Assembly (NCBI GenBank): GCA_949825065.1
Contig: OX463849.1
Location: forward strand, 39,647,852-39,711,851
Length of the DNA stretch: 64,000 nucleotides
Reading direction: 5' to 3'
DNA from: Odontocerum albicorne
Taxonomy: Eukaryota > Arthropoda > Insecta > Trichoptera > Odontoceridae
Every line of letters begins with the position of its first letter. The first letter of the stretch is position 1. The notes beneath the pieces are model-generated. The model was not told where the DNA came from, did not search any database, and saw only the letters and a list, made by a program, of their open reading frames with translations. The translations under genes were made by a program, and so were the position numbers. Below, piece after piece: positions 42,693 through 53,084 of the stretch.

Positions 42693-43981
42693 ACACATCG
42701 ATCAATAAGTCCCGGGACTAACTACTTAAACAACATTTGTTTGCCAAAATTCTTCTTTATTCATCAACATAGTCTCATTCAAGAGCGATACATTCATTCC
42801 AACGCTTTCCTAACTTTTCTATGCTAGCCGTGTAGAACGATTTATCTTTGGTTTCAAAATAGGCGTTAGTTTCGGCAATAATTTCTTCATTGGAGCCAAA
42901 TCTCTTTCCCTGGAGCAGCTTTTTGAGGTCTGCGAACAGCAAATAGTCGCTAGGGGCCAAATCTGGAGAATGCGGTGGGTGCGGAAGCAATTCGAAGTTC
43001 AATTCATGCAATTTGGCCATCGTTACCATCGACTTGTGACACGGTGCATTGTCCTGATGAAAGAGAACTTTTTTCTTCTTCATATGGGTCAGTTTTTTAG
43101 CAATTTCTGCCTTCTAACGCTCCAATAACGCTATGTAATATTCGCTATTGATGGTTTTTCCCTTTTCAAGGTGATCGATGAATATTATACCATGCGTATC
43201 TCAAAATACATAGGCTATAACCTTTCCAGCCGACTGTTGAGTTTTTAGTCGCTTCGAACGACTTTCACCGGCTGCTCTCCACTCAGCTGACTGCCGATTT
43301 GATTCCGGAGTATAGTGGTGGATCCAAGTTTCATCCATTGTCACATATGTTACCGATGCAAAAACTCCTGTTTGTTTCGCGTAAATAGTGCCAAACAGCG
43401 CTCTGAATCATCGATGCGTTGTTGTTTATATTCCACTGTGAGCAAACGCGGCATCCATTTCGAAAAAAGCTTTTTCATGACCAAATGTTCATGCAAAATA
43501 GTGTAAATACTACCAAATGATATCGTCAGGATGTCAGCTATCTCACGCAACTTTACTTTGCGATTTTCCATCACGATTTTGAGTTTTTTTTATGTTTTCT
43601 GGTGTAACACCCTCATTTGGACGACCAGAGCGTTCCGCATCATTTGTGTACGACCACGTTTGAAATCAGCATACCACCGACAAATGGTTGTTTTCGACGG
43701 AGCAGAGCCCGGATAACACTTTTCAAGCCATCGCTGGGTTTGAACAGTATTTTTTCCCAATAAAAAGCAATGTTTTATCAACTCACGAAATTCGGTTTTT
43801 TCCATTGTTTTGAAAATAGCAAAAGTAGCGTCACTAAAACCACTAACCCAATGACACAATGTCGGAATGTCATGAAAGTTTGACACGTCATTTCTAAAGG
43901 CTGTACTAATTGAGAATGGTATGGATTTGTTATTAGAGACGCCATCTGTTGGTTAGCCCCGGGTCTTATTGATCGATGTAT
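42693..43981 (-). mobile_element. Mariner element 2 (irritans-like), full length
   Basis: The ends ACACATCGATCAATAAGTCC (left) and complement ATACATCGATCAATAAGACC (right) continue into GGG.CTAAC. TA flanks at 42691-42692 and 43982-43983. At 1,289 bp it has full mariner length. The transposase is on the minus strand and is broken by several mutations. Confidence 0.95.
42757..43805 (-). pseudogene. Irritans-type mariner transposase, inactivated
   Basis: Starts MEKTEFRELIKHCFLLGKNT (ATG at 43803-43805), the usual N-terminus of irritans-group (Himar1-like) transposases. In order: first helix-turn-helix with TICRWYADFKRGR, second DNA-binding half NRKVKLREIADIL, VTMDETW (first catalytic Asp), HQDNAPCHKS (second Asp), SPDLAPSDYLLF (third Asp, D34D). 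Lesions: a 4-base deletion after KRGRT, a ~5-base insertion before VTMDETW, a Trp-to-stop in the VF(W)D segment, a Leu-to-stop in LLER(L)KAE, and a Gly-to-stop near the C-terminus (42775-42777) before the natural end at 42757. Length of 1,049 bases is close to the family's ~1,047. Confidence 0.92.
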
Positions 43982-44029
43982 TATGAGTGACTTATTTTAC
44001 TCGAGATATTATTATCCTTTATGATAAAG

Positions 44030-44415
44030 ACAACCTCCATCACACTTGGCAAGACACTGGACTTCCATGCATGGGTTTCGAGTTTTACCGATGGTGCCCG
44101 GTTTTTTTTTAAATGTTCTTGATCTGCTAAATTAGTTCATCTAGTAATAATTCTCGCCACACTAGACGTGTGCAATTTAGTTCCCTCTTCACGTTCGTTC
44201 ATTTTTCTAACCAAGTGCGATGACGAACTGTGACATCCGGGCTAATTCCAGTGGTTCTAAAATCCGATAGCTTGATTATGGAGTCGAAAACAATATTGTC
44301 TCCCGACAATGATTTTTATTATTTCCATATCGTGAATTCGGATTAGTTGAGGGGTGTCATGTGAATGAATGAATTATAAAGGTGTATTTTTTCTGTATCA
44401 TTCAGTGGCATTAAA
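44030..44415 (+). repeat. SINE-2 copy, plus strand
   Basis: Head CCTCCATCACACTTGGCAAG with weak B-box GGTTTCGAGTTTTACCGATGG. Body GTTCATCTAGTAATAATTCT, ACTAGACGTGTGCAATTTAG, GTGCGATGACGAACTGTGAC, CCAGTGGTTCTAAAATCCGA, AATATTGTCTCCCGACAATG. Lies between two mariner copies. Confidence 0.75.
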
Positions 44416-45145
44416 TTATCACAAATTTACTTGATTTCTTCTCGAATAAAACAAATCTGAAAGCCTTAAGACTTTCATTCAAGCGCAGTTTTACAGTCAA
44501 CACGCAGGTTATTTATTCCATTGAATATATCCAGCGACAAGATTTAAAAAAAAATTATATATTACCTTATCTCCGTGACGTTAAAACTACGAGTGTATGG
44601 ATCTAACGTCGACTTGACAATTGTTCTCCAGCTAGCACAATGCTTGTTTTTCATTTTCCGGTTGGATAAGTTTTAAGGCTTTCTGGAAAAAAAGTGTATA
44701 TATTGATTTGCCAGGCATAAATTCAGGTGCCGGATCACAGAGTTTAACATCGGACTTACAAAAAAAAAACACAATGTATGATATATTCGTTAAATTTACA
44801 ATATTTCAAAAATTTATTAACTTTCCATTGATTTCCAAATTCCGTAGTGAGTCAATCGGGAGGCGTGACAATGGTGTTTTTATGGCCTCGGTAGATTATA
44901 AACTCTTCCTATTGATGCCAGAGTTGCCAGTCGTTCTAAAGCACTCCGCCACACATCTAGGAAGTCTTCCTTCAAGCGGTATTTTTCCTTTAGGAAGTCC
45001 TTTCAAAGTCGGTTTTATATGTAACCTTCCTCAATCAGGATATCCTCTGCAACAAATGTTTGAACATGGAATTTCGTATATGAATTTTACACTACTATCT
45101 ATTTTCCGTACTTCTCTATAGTGTTAAAGCGTGGATACTTACACA
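44416..45145 (+). other. No supported gene; 137-codon open frame
   Basis: The frame at 44708-45121 starts MPGINSGAGSQSLTSDLQKK and contains GIFPLGSPFKVGFICN. I find no recognised domain, no homologous copy in the window and no exon signals. It is the longest frame here not explained by a repeat, so it is noted, but it is probably chance. Confidence 0.35.
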
Positions 45146-45149
45146 GGCC

Positions 45150-45490
45150 AAACAAAGAAACTAAACGCTTTTGAAATCGCTATCACAGAACGCTGAGAAT
45201 CTCGTGGGTTGACAAAAGTCCTTAATGATGTAATCTAGAAATAGGTGAATAAACGTAAAGAAGTATTATCATCCATCATCAAAAAGATAAGATTAGAGTG
45301 CTTTGGACTATAATGCGAGAAGATTAATATGAGATGCAGGGCAGAAATCTGGGGGAAAGACGCGTCTCCTGGTTGAAGAACTTAAGGGAGTGGTTTCTTT
45401 GTGGTGTTAAATCTTTGTTCAACGCTGCTGTCTTAAAGATCAAGATAGCCATGATGATCGCCAACCATAAAAAAGGAGAGAAACTTTAAA
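45150..45490 (+). pseudogene. LINE C-terminal relic (WLKNLREW type)
   Basis: In-order fragments: KLNAFEI, LRISWVDK, KEVLSSIIKK, LGERRVSWLKNLREWF and LFNAAVLKIKIAMMIANH. This is the ending of an RTE-related LINE clade common in insects (L-R-I-S-W ... S-W-L-K-N-L-R ... I-A-M-M-I-A-N). Several frame changes and stops. The minus-strand relic at 52.1-52.4 kb belongs to the same clade but covers the part just upstream. Confidence 0.75.
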
Positions 45491-45982
45491 AAGTAGAATA
45501 TGTAGCCATATTACTTTCCACTTGAGCTACTATATTGACACATTAATCATTTTATTACTACAGCTATATTCGTCATTCATTTTATGAATAATAAATTACA
45601 AATAATTATCTAACATTTCATTGTGACTTTCCATTACATTTTATTGACATTATTAATTCGAAGTCGATGACATTTTAGCTTTCAAAGATACTGAGTAATT
45701 GATTATACAAACGAATGAATGAAAATGATTTCATTGGCAGACCTACTCATCCTTTTATCCAAGGTTTATATTCAAATAATGAATTTTATTGGTGTTGTTG
45801 AAGTTACTTTGAAAACAAAAACACAATTATAGCTGCTTTTCAACTTAAAGTAGCACGCTACTCAAGCAGCTAAGTAAAAAATGTTATACTATACATCTCC
45901 TCAAGTATGTAGTCAAGTTTGGAGAGTAGCACTTCTGCAGCTAAATATCACGCTACTCAAGCAGCCAAGTAATAATGTTATA

Positions 45983-46935
45983 TACGTATCAATCAACAAT
46001 TCCTGGGACTAACCAACAGATGGCGCCTCTAATAACAAATCCATACCATTCTCAGTTAGTACCAATCTTAGAAATTACGTGTCAAACTTTCATGACGTTC
46101 CGACATTTTGTCATTGAGTTACAGTGGTTTTAGTGACGCTACTTTTGCTATTTTCAAAACAATGGAAAACACCGAATTTCGTGTGCTGATAAAACATTAC
46201 TTTTTAAAGGGGAAAAAATACCATTCATCAGGGATGGCTTGAAAAGTGTTATCCGGGCTCTGCTCCGTCGAAAACAACCATTTGTCGGTGGTATGCTGAT
46301 TTCAAACGCGGTCGTACAGACACAAATGATGCTGAGCGCTCTGGTCGTCCAAATGAGAATGTTACACCAGAAAACATAAAAAAACCCTCAAAATCGTGAT
46401 GGAAAATCGCAAAGTAAAGTTGCGTGAGATAGCTGACATCCTGAAGATATCATTTGGTAGTGTTTACACCTTGAAAAGGGAAACACCATCAATATCGAAT
46501 ATTACATAGCGTTATTGGAGCGTTTGAAGGCAGAAATTGCAAAAAAACGGCCCCATATGAAGAAGAAAAAAGTTATCTTTCATCAGGATAATGCACCGTG
46601 TCACAAGTCGATGGTGGCGATGTCCAAATTGCATGAGCTGAACTTCGAATTGCTTCCGCACCCATCGTATTCTTCAGATTTTGCCCCCAGCGACCATTGG
46701 CTGTTCGTAGACCTCAAAAAGATGCTCCAGGGAAGGAGATTTGGCTCCAATGAAGAAGTGATTGCCGAAACTAACGCCTATTTTGAAACCTAAGATAAAT
46801 CGTTCTACAATGCTGGCATAGAAAAGTTAGGAAAGCGTTGGAATGAATGTATCGCTCTTGAAGGAGACTATGTTGATGAATAAAGAAGAATTTTGGCAAA
46901 TAGTAGTTAGTCCCGGGACTTATTGATCGATGTGT
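45983..46935 (+). mobile_element. Mariner element 3 (irritans-like), internally deleted
   Basis: The ends match those of element 2: left ACGTATCAATCAACAATTCC (decayed), complement of right ACACATCGATCAATAAGTCC. The right flank is TA at 46936-46937; on the left TA sits one base further out. At ~953 bp it lacks ~340 bp. Opposite orientation to element 2, ~2 kb away. It lies inside a tandem array whose units continue on both sides. Confidence 0.9.
46162..46883 (+). pseudogene. Irritans-type mariner transposase, deleted and frameshifted
   Basis: Start MENTEFRVLIKHYFLKGKK, then an extra A in a run shifts the frame (the DNA still spells the WLEKCYPGSAP and RWYADFKRGR regions). After SFGSVYT the sequence jumps into LEKGNTINIEYYIALLERLK, so the first catalytic Asp (MDETW) is lost. 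HQDNAPCHKS and DFAPSDHWLF keep the 34-residue D-D spacing. One stop follows NAYFET before the end (ALEGDYVDE, stop 46881-46883). The deletion lies between two regions intact in element 2. Confidence 0.9.
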
Positions 46936-47290
46936 TATCTCCTCCAATATGTAGTAAATTTGGGAAAGTAGCACTTTTGCAGCTGCTTTTTAACTTAAAA
47001 AGTATCACGCTACTCAAGCAGGCAAGTAAAAATTGTTCTATATCTCTTTCAATATGTAGTCAAGTTTTGGTTAGTACCGCTACTGCAGCAACTATTCAAT
47101 TTAAGTGGCACGTTTCTTAACAAACCAAGTAAAAAATAGTACTTACATCCTTTCATCCATTCCAAAAAACAGTGTAAATCAAATTAACAAGTATGAAACA
47201 AAATGTTCATATTTCATCTGTAACCTACACAGTACTGACGACCTCCGCGGCCTAGTTAGTAAGACGCTTGAGTTCCACCATTGGTTTAGC

Positions 47291-47322
47291 ATCAAACCCG
47301 TAACGGAGGTTACGGGTTTGAT
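47291..47322. repeat. Perfect 14-bp palindrome inside the SINE head
   Basis: ATCAAACCCGTAAC, GGAG, GTTACGGGTTTGAT. The right arm is the normal B-box side of the head; the left arm is an inverted copy of it. Confidence 0.9.
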
Positions 47323-47487
47323 TCCCGATGGTAACAAATTAAAAATATTCCAGTCTGGTAAACAGGCTTTATATTACGTGGATTTAGTAGAAGTGCAAGT
47401 GTTTTCTTCTCACGAGTAGTAGTGTTAATAACACGTGCAATGAAGAACCGCAAATTAAGTGCTCACTCCAGTGGTTCTTAACCCGTT

Positions 47488-47521
47488 AGCCTCAGTAACT
47501 GAACCTTCGGTTACTGAGGCT
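47488..47521. repeat. Near-perfect 34-bp palindrome inside the SINE body
   Basis: AGCCTCAGTAAC and GTTACTGAGGCT flank TGAACCTTCG, which itself nearly closes the stem. The other SINE-2 copies have a simple AGCTCGATTATGG-like sequence here. Confidence 0.9.
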
Positions 47522-47624
47522 GACGATAATATTGTCACCCAGTCATGCTCCGAATATACAGAATGTCCGAATCGCCAATTTGGATAACATTACACGAATG
47601 ATAGCCAACATATGTTACATAGAT

Positions 47625-47800
47625 TATGTAACACTTTCTTTGTATACAGTACAACCTGCAAGTGTATTGCCATGTGGTAATGTCTTCCAACCAACCAGAA
47701 AGGTGTTGAACAAGCCTTATGAAAATAGGTGGGAATCGTTCAACCTGCATCCTCGGGCTGCAAGACATACATCGTATAAACTTTGCCATAGACGTCGTAA
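47625..47800 (-). repeat. SINE-1 copy, minus strand
   Basis: Tail ACACTTTCTTTGTATACAGT, ATTGCCATGTGGTAATGTCT, body AAGGTGTTGAACAAGCCTTA. The T-rich junction is deleted, joining body to head (AATCGTTCAACCTGCATCCT). It begins directly after the SINE-2 copy. Confidence 0.8.
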
Positions 47801-48520
47801 GATCGCTTTCAAATTTATAAAAGTGAACACTATTGATTTAACTTTGTTTTGATATAATATAATAAATAATATTTATTTAATTATTAAATATTCTTATATT
47901 TCAAAAGTTTTTTTATTAAGTTATTAAATTATCTATGGTATAAATTCATCATTGCAATAATAGTGATGTCGTTGATTTATGTTTTATTGGAATAAAAATA
48001 AACTTCACATAATTTCTTGAGTATAACAATCAGAACATATCAGGACCGGACGGACAGTGACGGATTTAGGAATGGGCGCCAAATCACGACAGTGGAAAAA
48101 TTTTCGCGCTCTTTCAGATCTAAAATCTTAACAGTATTTGGGCAATTTTACTATTTAGAAAATGAAATCGATTTTACTTTGTAAACATAACTGAACCACT
48201 TCACGGGGAAACATAAGTAATCATTGTTCCTAATGTTACCATTTTAACGATATTTATTATTTTATAATCCGTTAATTTTTTTTCGTGTACTGTATTTTAT
48301 TTATATAATTGAATTAAAGTTGTATCAAATACAAAACTAATTAAAACTAGGTAAAAGCCAGGTTTTAATTGGACACACTTTTTTGAAAGTGTAGCAAGAA
48401 ATTAATTAAACTTAACTTAACTTTGGTGTTATCAGACTTTATTTCCGAAAAACGCAGAATTTTTAAGAGTTGAAATGTTTTATAGGTAAAGAAAAGAACA
48501 ATACTTGGTCATATTGATTA
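47801..48520. other. No gene seen; possible transposon end at 48.06 kb
   Basis: AT-rich. CAGTGACGGATTTAGGAATG at about 48055 followed by GGGCGCC resembles the start of hAT-like elements, but no second end is visible. Confidence 0.35.
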
Positions 48521-48524
48521 TATC

Positions 48525-50020
48525 AAAATTTAGAGGTTGTTTTAATAACCGATCGTTTCACTACATGAAACAATTGTAATTTATCGTTATTAAATATAAG
48601 TTTAAAACGTGAATTTGCAATGTTCGTTGATTGAGAAGTGCAGTTCTACATATTCACTTGCAATTTTCTTTATAAGTGTAAAAATTTTGAGATTATTTTA
48701 ATAACCGACAGTTCCACTAAATTAACTAATTTTTCGTTACCAAATATCAGTTTAAAATGCAAATTTGCAATCTTCGTTGCTTGAGAAATGTAGTTTTACA
48801 CATTCACGTGCAATGTTCTTTATGAAGAGTGAAAATTTAGAGATTATTTTAATAACCGACAGTTCCACTACATTAACTAATTTTTCGTTACCAAATATCA
48901 GTTTAAAATGCAAATTTGCAATGTTCGTTGCTTGAGAAATGTAGTTTAACACATTCACGTGCAATGTTCTTTATGAAGAGTGAAAATTTAGAGATTATTT
49001 TAATAACCGACAGTTCCACTACATTAACTAATTTTTCGTTACCAAATATCAGTTTAAAATGCAAATTTGCAATGTTCGTTGCTTGAGAAATGTAGTTTTA
49101 CACATTCACGTGCAATGTTCTTTATGAAGAGTGAAAATTTAGAGATTATTTTAATAACCGACAGTTCCACTACATTAACTAATTTTTCGTTACCAAATAT
49201 CAGTTTAAAATGCAAATTTGCAATGTTCGTTGCTTGAGAAATGTAGTTTTACACATTCACGTGCAATGTTCTTTATGAAGAGTGAAAATTTAGAGATTAT
49301 TTTAATAACGGACAGTTCCACTACATTAACTAATTTTTCGTTACCAAATATCAGTTTAAAATGCAAATTTGCAATGTTCGTTGCTTGAGAAATGTAGTTT
49401 TACACATTCACGTGCAATGTTCTTTATGAAGAGTGAAAATTTAGAGATTATTTGAATAACCGACAGTTCCACTACATTAACTAATTTTTCGTTACCAAAT
49501 ATCAGTTTAAAATGCAAATTTGCAATGTTCGTTGCTTGAGAAATGTAGTTTTACACATTCACGTGCAATGTTCTTTATGAAGAGTGAAAATTTAGAGATT
49601 ATTTTAATAACCGACAGTTCCACTACATTAACTAAATTTTTCGTTACCAAATATCAGTTTAAAATGCAAATTTGCAATGTTCGTTGCTTGAGAAATGTAG
49701 TTCTACACATTCACGTGCAATGTTCTTTATGAAGAGTGAAAATTTAGATGTTATTTTTATAACCGACCGTTTCACTACATGAACTAATTTATCGTTATTA
49801 AATATATGTTTAAAACGTGAATTTGCAATGCTCGTTGCTTAAGAAATGCAGTTCTACACATTTACTTCCAATATTCTTTATTAAGTGTAAAAAATTAGAG
49901 ATTATTTCAATAATCAACCGTCCCACTACATTAACAATTTTTTTGTAATGAAATATAAGTTTGAAATGCGAATTCGCAATGTTTATTGCTTGAGAAATGT
50001 AGTTCTACACTGAGAAATGT
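48525..50020. repeat. 151-bp satellite, about 10 units
   Basis: AGATTATTTTAATAACCGAC begins at 48690, 48841, 48992, 49143, 49294, 49445 and 49596, each 151 bases apart, with diverged units at 48534, 49747 and 49899. Central units are nearly identical, while the first and last two or three are clearly older. Each unit holds TTCGTTACCAAATATCAG and GCAATGTTCTTTATGAAG. Confidence 0.95.
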
Positions 50021-50815
50021 AGTTTTTTTTTATGCTTAAATAATTTTTTTCTGTGTGTTGCATTTTTAAAGAAAAAAGCAACACAAGTTTGGTACAAATA
50101 TGAATTTGAAAGGGGAATATAGATAGACTTCGCTTGGGTAGTCCATAATAAAAATATATTATATCCTACGTTTCGTAACATAGGGCACTTAGTTTAAGAC
50201 TCAAACATCCTTACGCGGCCCTAGTCTGAGATGAAAAACCTAATAAGATAATCTATTATAATGATATATTGCATACCTCATTAGCTCGATTTTTAGATTA
50301 TTAAGGATCCTCATATGGATGTATGAGCGAATGCTTTTTCGAAGAATACAGATCCGAGATAGTATGACTCATTCACCGGTCTCTCTGTCTTAAACGGTCT
50401 TGGTAAATACGTTTTGCAAATCGCAAGGTTGTTTCGTGCGTAAATCTGATTGCGAACGTTTTTTTTATTATTTCGTTGGTTTATTTCCCATTATATATTA
50501 TTATGACGTATTATACCTGTATTACCTTCAATCACGATTAAAGAGATTCATCTCTTATTTTTATTTCTTTTGTAACAATCTTGCTTAATTCGGTGTTATT
50601 TTGTTGCTTTAAGTTTGAATGACTTTTTTGAAGCAGGAAAATTACAAAATTATTATAACTTGAATTTTAATCAATTATTAACTCATTCATTCAACCTTTA
50701 ACATATCCTAATTGATGATTCGGATTTGATTTTTTAAATTTTATTTATGTTACATTTGATACAGGCTTTACCCAATTATATGAAACAATAAGAAAAAAAA
50801 TATTATGAAAAGTCT
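50021..50815. other. No gene seen
   Basis: AT-rich DNA with no supported feature. The T-run after the satellite may mark its edge. Confidence 0.45.
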
Positions 50816-50817
50816 AA

Positions 50818-51255
50818 GACCTCGGCCACACAGGTAGGAGCCTCGCTTGGTGCTTAGAGCTACGCTGCGAGCTAGGTGACATATCCTAGCGAACCAATGC
50901 ACCGCATACTATCGCAATAGCCACACTGTACGCTTCGCGCCACGCAGTCACCTAGTGTGTCTCTTAACGAACAGACGTGCTGGTTAATTTTATTGTATCA
51001 CCAAGTGATTTTACTAGATGGAGGAAGTTTTAATAGCAGCTGTGTATAAAAGGGAGCCTTTGTGGAACCCATCGAACAAATTATACAAAAATGTACCTGT
51101 AATAAAATCACTTTGGAATGAAGTTGCACAGGAAGTAAATGAAAATGGTAAGTTGTAATGAAATTGGTTAGTTTTGATAGTGGCATCGTTTGTTGACTCA
51201 ACTGCTTCCAAATGTCAAATGAATTTGTGCGAAGCACTTTGGTGTGGCCTTATCC
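50818..51255 (+). mobile_element. PIF/Harbinger-like non-autonomous element carrying a MADF-like exon
   Basis: TAA (50815-50817) precedes GACCTCGGCCACAC, and GTGTGGCCTTATCC is followed by TAA (51256-51258). The terminal 14-mers are inverted relative to each other with GGCCACAC exact, and the 3-bp TAA duplication fits PIF/Harbinger (TWA targets). The left subterminal region is GC-rich with repeated CTAGGTGA/TCACCTAG and GCTACGC-like words. It contains a first exon for a MADF-like protein. PIF/Harbinger elements encode a separate DNA-binding (Myb/SANT/MADF-like) protein besides the transposase, so the content suits the class. The outer TIR bases are mismatched, so the assignment is probable, not certain. 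Confidence 0.6.
51018..51147 (+). pseudogene. MADF-like DNA-binding domain, first exon fragment with splice donor
   Basis: The frame reads MEEVLIAAVYKREPLWNPSN, then KLYKNVPVIKSLWNEVAQEV, NENG. The spacing of L-I-x-x-V, L-W-x-P-S, Y-K-N, and W-x-E-V-A matches the start of MADF (Adf-1-like) domains, which run ~80-90 residues. At 51148 the sequence is GTAAGT, a canonical 5' splice site, exactly where the MADF homology breaks. No second exon is seen before the element ends ~100 bp later, so the gene is truncated. Adf-1-like host genes also start this way; the flanking inverted ends favour a transposon origin. Confidence 0.65.
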
Positions 51256-51258
51256 TAA

Positions 51259-51715
51259 ATATAACAATGATAACAATAACAACTCATACTTTCCAGTGGA
51301 GTGGTTCAGTTATATCTACAAAGTTAATTTAGTAGTTAAATACTTAATGTATCCATCGAGATATGAAAGACATTGATATCGGAAAATTCATTCAACAAGG
51401 TCATTTCATGTGCGAGTTGATACTCTTAACAGCTTCGTTAATCAATACGGGATCAAAAACAAACTTAATTTACGATGGCCTAAATAATTATCCGGTACAT
51501 TAGACAAACTGAAATATTATATTTTCGTTAGTGAAACGATATTCGTCAGTCAAAGAATTAAGAACCTATTTTACCACAAGGCACAGGGGACTAAGGCGAG
51601 GAGTAACACTCGAATATTAATAACAACATTAAAATGTTTAAGATAAATGAAGTATTCTTTCTCATCCATTCGTATGACGCCCTTCAACATGCCCAAAGTG
51701 GTGACTGAGCGTAAG
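51259..51715. other. No gene seen
   Basis: AT-rich spacer without supported features. Confidence 0.4.
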
Positions 51716-51719
51716 TGAA

Positions 51720-51960
51720 GAGCTAACAATACTGACATAGAACCAATCAATAAAAATCTTTGGTAAAACCACTTGAGTAGGCACGGAACTCACAGTTCGT
51801 CATCGCACGTGTTTGGAATTAACCGTACATGAAGAAGCAAAAACACTTGCACACGTCTAGCTTAAGGGAGTGTATGGAAGTATTATTGCCAGATCACCCT
51901 TTTTTACCAGACAAGTACCCTTTTTGGCACCATCTAGAATCGATCCCGAAACCTCTATTA
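51720..51960 (-). repeat. SINE-2 copy, minus strand
   Basis: On the minus strand: head remnant TCGGGATCGATTCTAGATGG, then CTAGACGTGTGCAAGTGTTT, GCTTCTTCATGTACGGTTAA, GTGCGATGACGAACTGTGAG and CTCAAGTGGTTTTACC. The strong match to 44.1-44.3 kb confirms the family body. Confidence 0.75.
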
Positions 51961-52080
51961 TGACAATCTTTATCTTTTTTACTGCATTCTGGAATAATTC
52001 AGAAAAATCGACACCCTAACTATTCCTGCAAGTTCTAAAGCCATAATGATGCTGTGTCTTTCTCTTCCTCTACCATCTGA
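51961..52080. other. No gene seen; continuation of a LINE relic likely
   Basis: Minus-strand continuation of the relic at 52082-52370, without a clean frame. Confidence 0.4.
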
Positions 52081-52081
52081 T

Positions 52082-52370
52082 TCACTTGGTCCTTACCACA
52101 TACTCGCAAGCATTTATATTTGTAACACGATCCGTCCATTGAATGTTGAAGATATTTCTGTAGGTCCACGTCTTAAGGTCCTCGAATTTGCGTGATGTTT
52201 CCTGAATTAATGTCCAGGTCTCAATTCCATGGAGAAGATTTGAAAATATATAGCAGCAAACAATACACACTCTCGATTCCAAACTATGGTTTCGGTTTGT
52301 AAAAGGAGGTTTCATTTTAATGAAAGCGCTTTTTGCTTTCTCTATCTTTGCCTTTATTTCCCGCGACGAG
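52082..52370 (-). pseudogene. LINE reverse-transcriptase C-terminal relic
   Basis: The minus-strand frame reads EIKAKIEKAKSAFIKMKPPF, RVCIVCCYIFSNLLHGIETW, TLIQETSRKFEDLKTWTYRN, IFNIQWTDRVTN. These match the thumb/C-terminal part (R-x-x-x-x-K-C-Y-V-F-S-V-L-L-Y-G-x-E-T-W-T) of an insect RTE-related LINE clade, also seen at 45.15-45.49 kb. No stop from about 52370 to 52082, then decay. Confidence 0.8.
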
Positions 52371-53080
52371 TCTCATTTTTTTTTCGTTTATCCACGTTCT
52401 TAAATATTTATATTAATTGACACGTTGTTGAGCTGTATCATGAATGAGAAACCAGAAGATTCAAGTGTGAGAGACTCACCATGTGACAGAAGAAGAGTAA
52501 TATAAACTTCAACTTTCAAGTGATAAGTATTGATATGAAAAAAAAATTCTTAAAACCTGGATCTCGTGAAAAAAGTTCTTTCTTTCTTAGGAGAATAAAA
52601 CTAATCATTTTAATCCGTTGAACAAAACAATAGCTAGTTCATATAAAATTAGGCAATTAAGCCTTGTGCTACAGTATAAACTTTCAGAAAATGTATTTTC
52701 AGGAAAATCGTTCCGCGTAGTTTTCCGAGAAAGAGATTTTCTTGTATTTCTGTACCTGTGATATTTTCCAAGAACTCTATTTCAATGAAATCGCCAGCTT
52801 TTGCACTCAGCCCACTGTTGAAACTCACTTAAGTGGAAACTATGTTTACAGAAGGGTTCTTTATAAAATAAATTTAATCAAATAAACATCCCATTCTTTT
52901 ATGTTAATTTTTACTTCATAAACATAGAATGAGTGGTTTCTATTGAATCTTATACTCGTATTATTATTTTTGTTTTCTCGAGTAATATAATATTTTAATT
53001 GGATCTATCTTTGTCTGCATCACAGTGTTGGAAATATGGGTGATGTCTGTAGCTTTAGGAAGTACTTGAAGACAATCCTT
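52371..53080. other. No gene seen
   Basis: AT-rich. The first ~100 bases may be more decayed LINE. Confidence 0.4.
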
Positions 53081-53084
53081 TTAG

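Larger units (their letters stand above)
45830..47145. repeat. ~100-bp tandem array (about 4 units) interrupted by a mariner
   Basis: CACGCTACTCAAGCAG occurs at 45854, 45949 and 47006, with a diverged copy at 47109. Each is preceded by CAACTTAAAG-like and followed by AAGTAAAAA, and later ATGTAGTCAAGTTTGG and AGTAGCACTT.TGCAGCT. Spacing is 95, 102 (after subtracting the mariner) and 103 bases. Confidence 0.8.
47240..47620 (+). repeat. SINE-2 copy with two internal palindromes
   Basis: Head CCTCCGCGGCCTAGTTAGTA with B-box GGGTTTGATTCCCGATGG. Body AAGTGCAAGTGTTTTCTTCT, CTCCAGTGGTTCTTAACCCG, CGATAATATTGTCACCCAGT, CCAATTTGGATAACATT. It is unusual in having perfect hairpins at 47291-47322 and 47488-47521 that other copies lack. 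Confidence 0.75.

Noticed and set aside
44708..45121. 137-codon frame as a host gene
   Set aside because: No domain, no exon signals, no second copy; AT-rich composition typical of chance frames here.
50998..51237. 79-codon minus-strand frame
   Set aside because: Antisense to the MADF-like exon; the plus strand has domain pattern and a splice donor.
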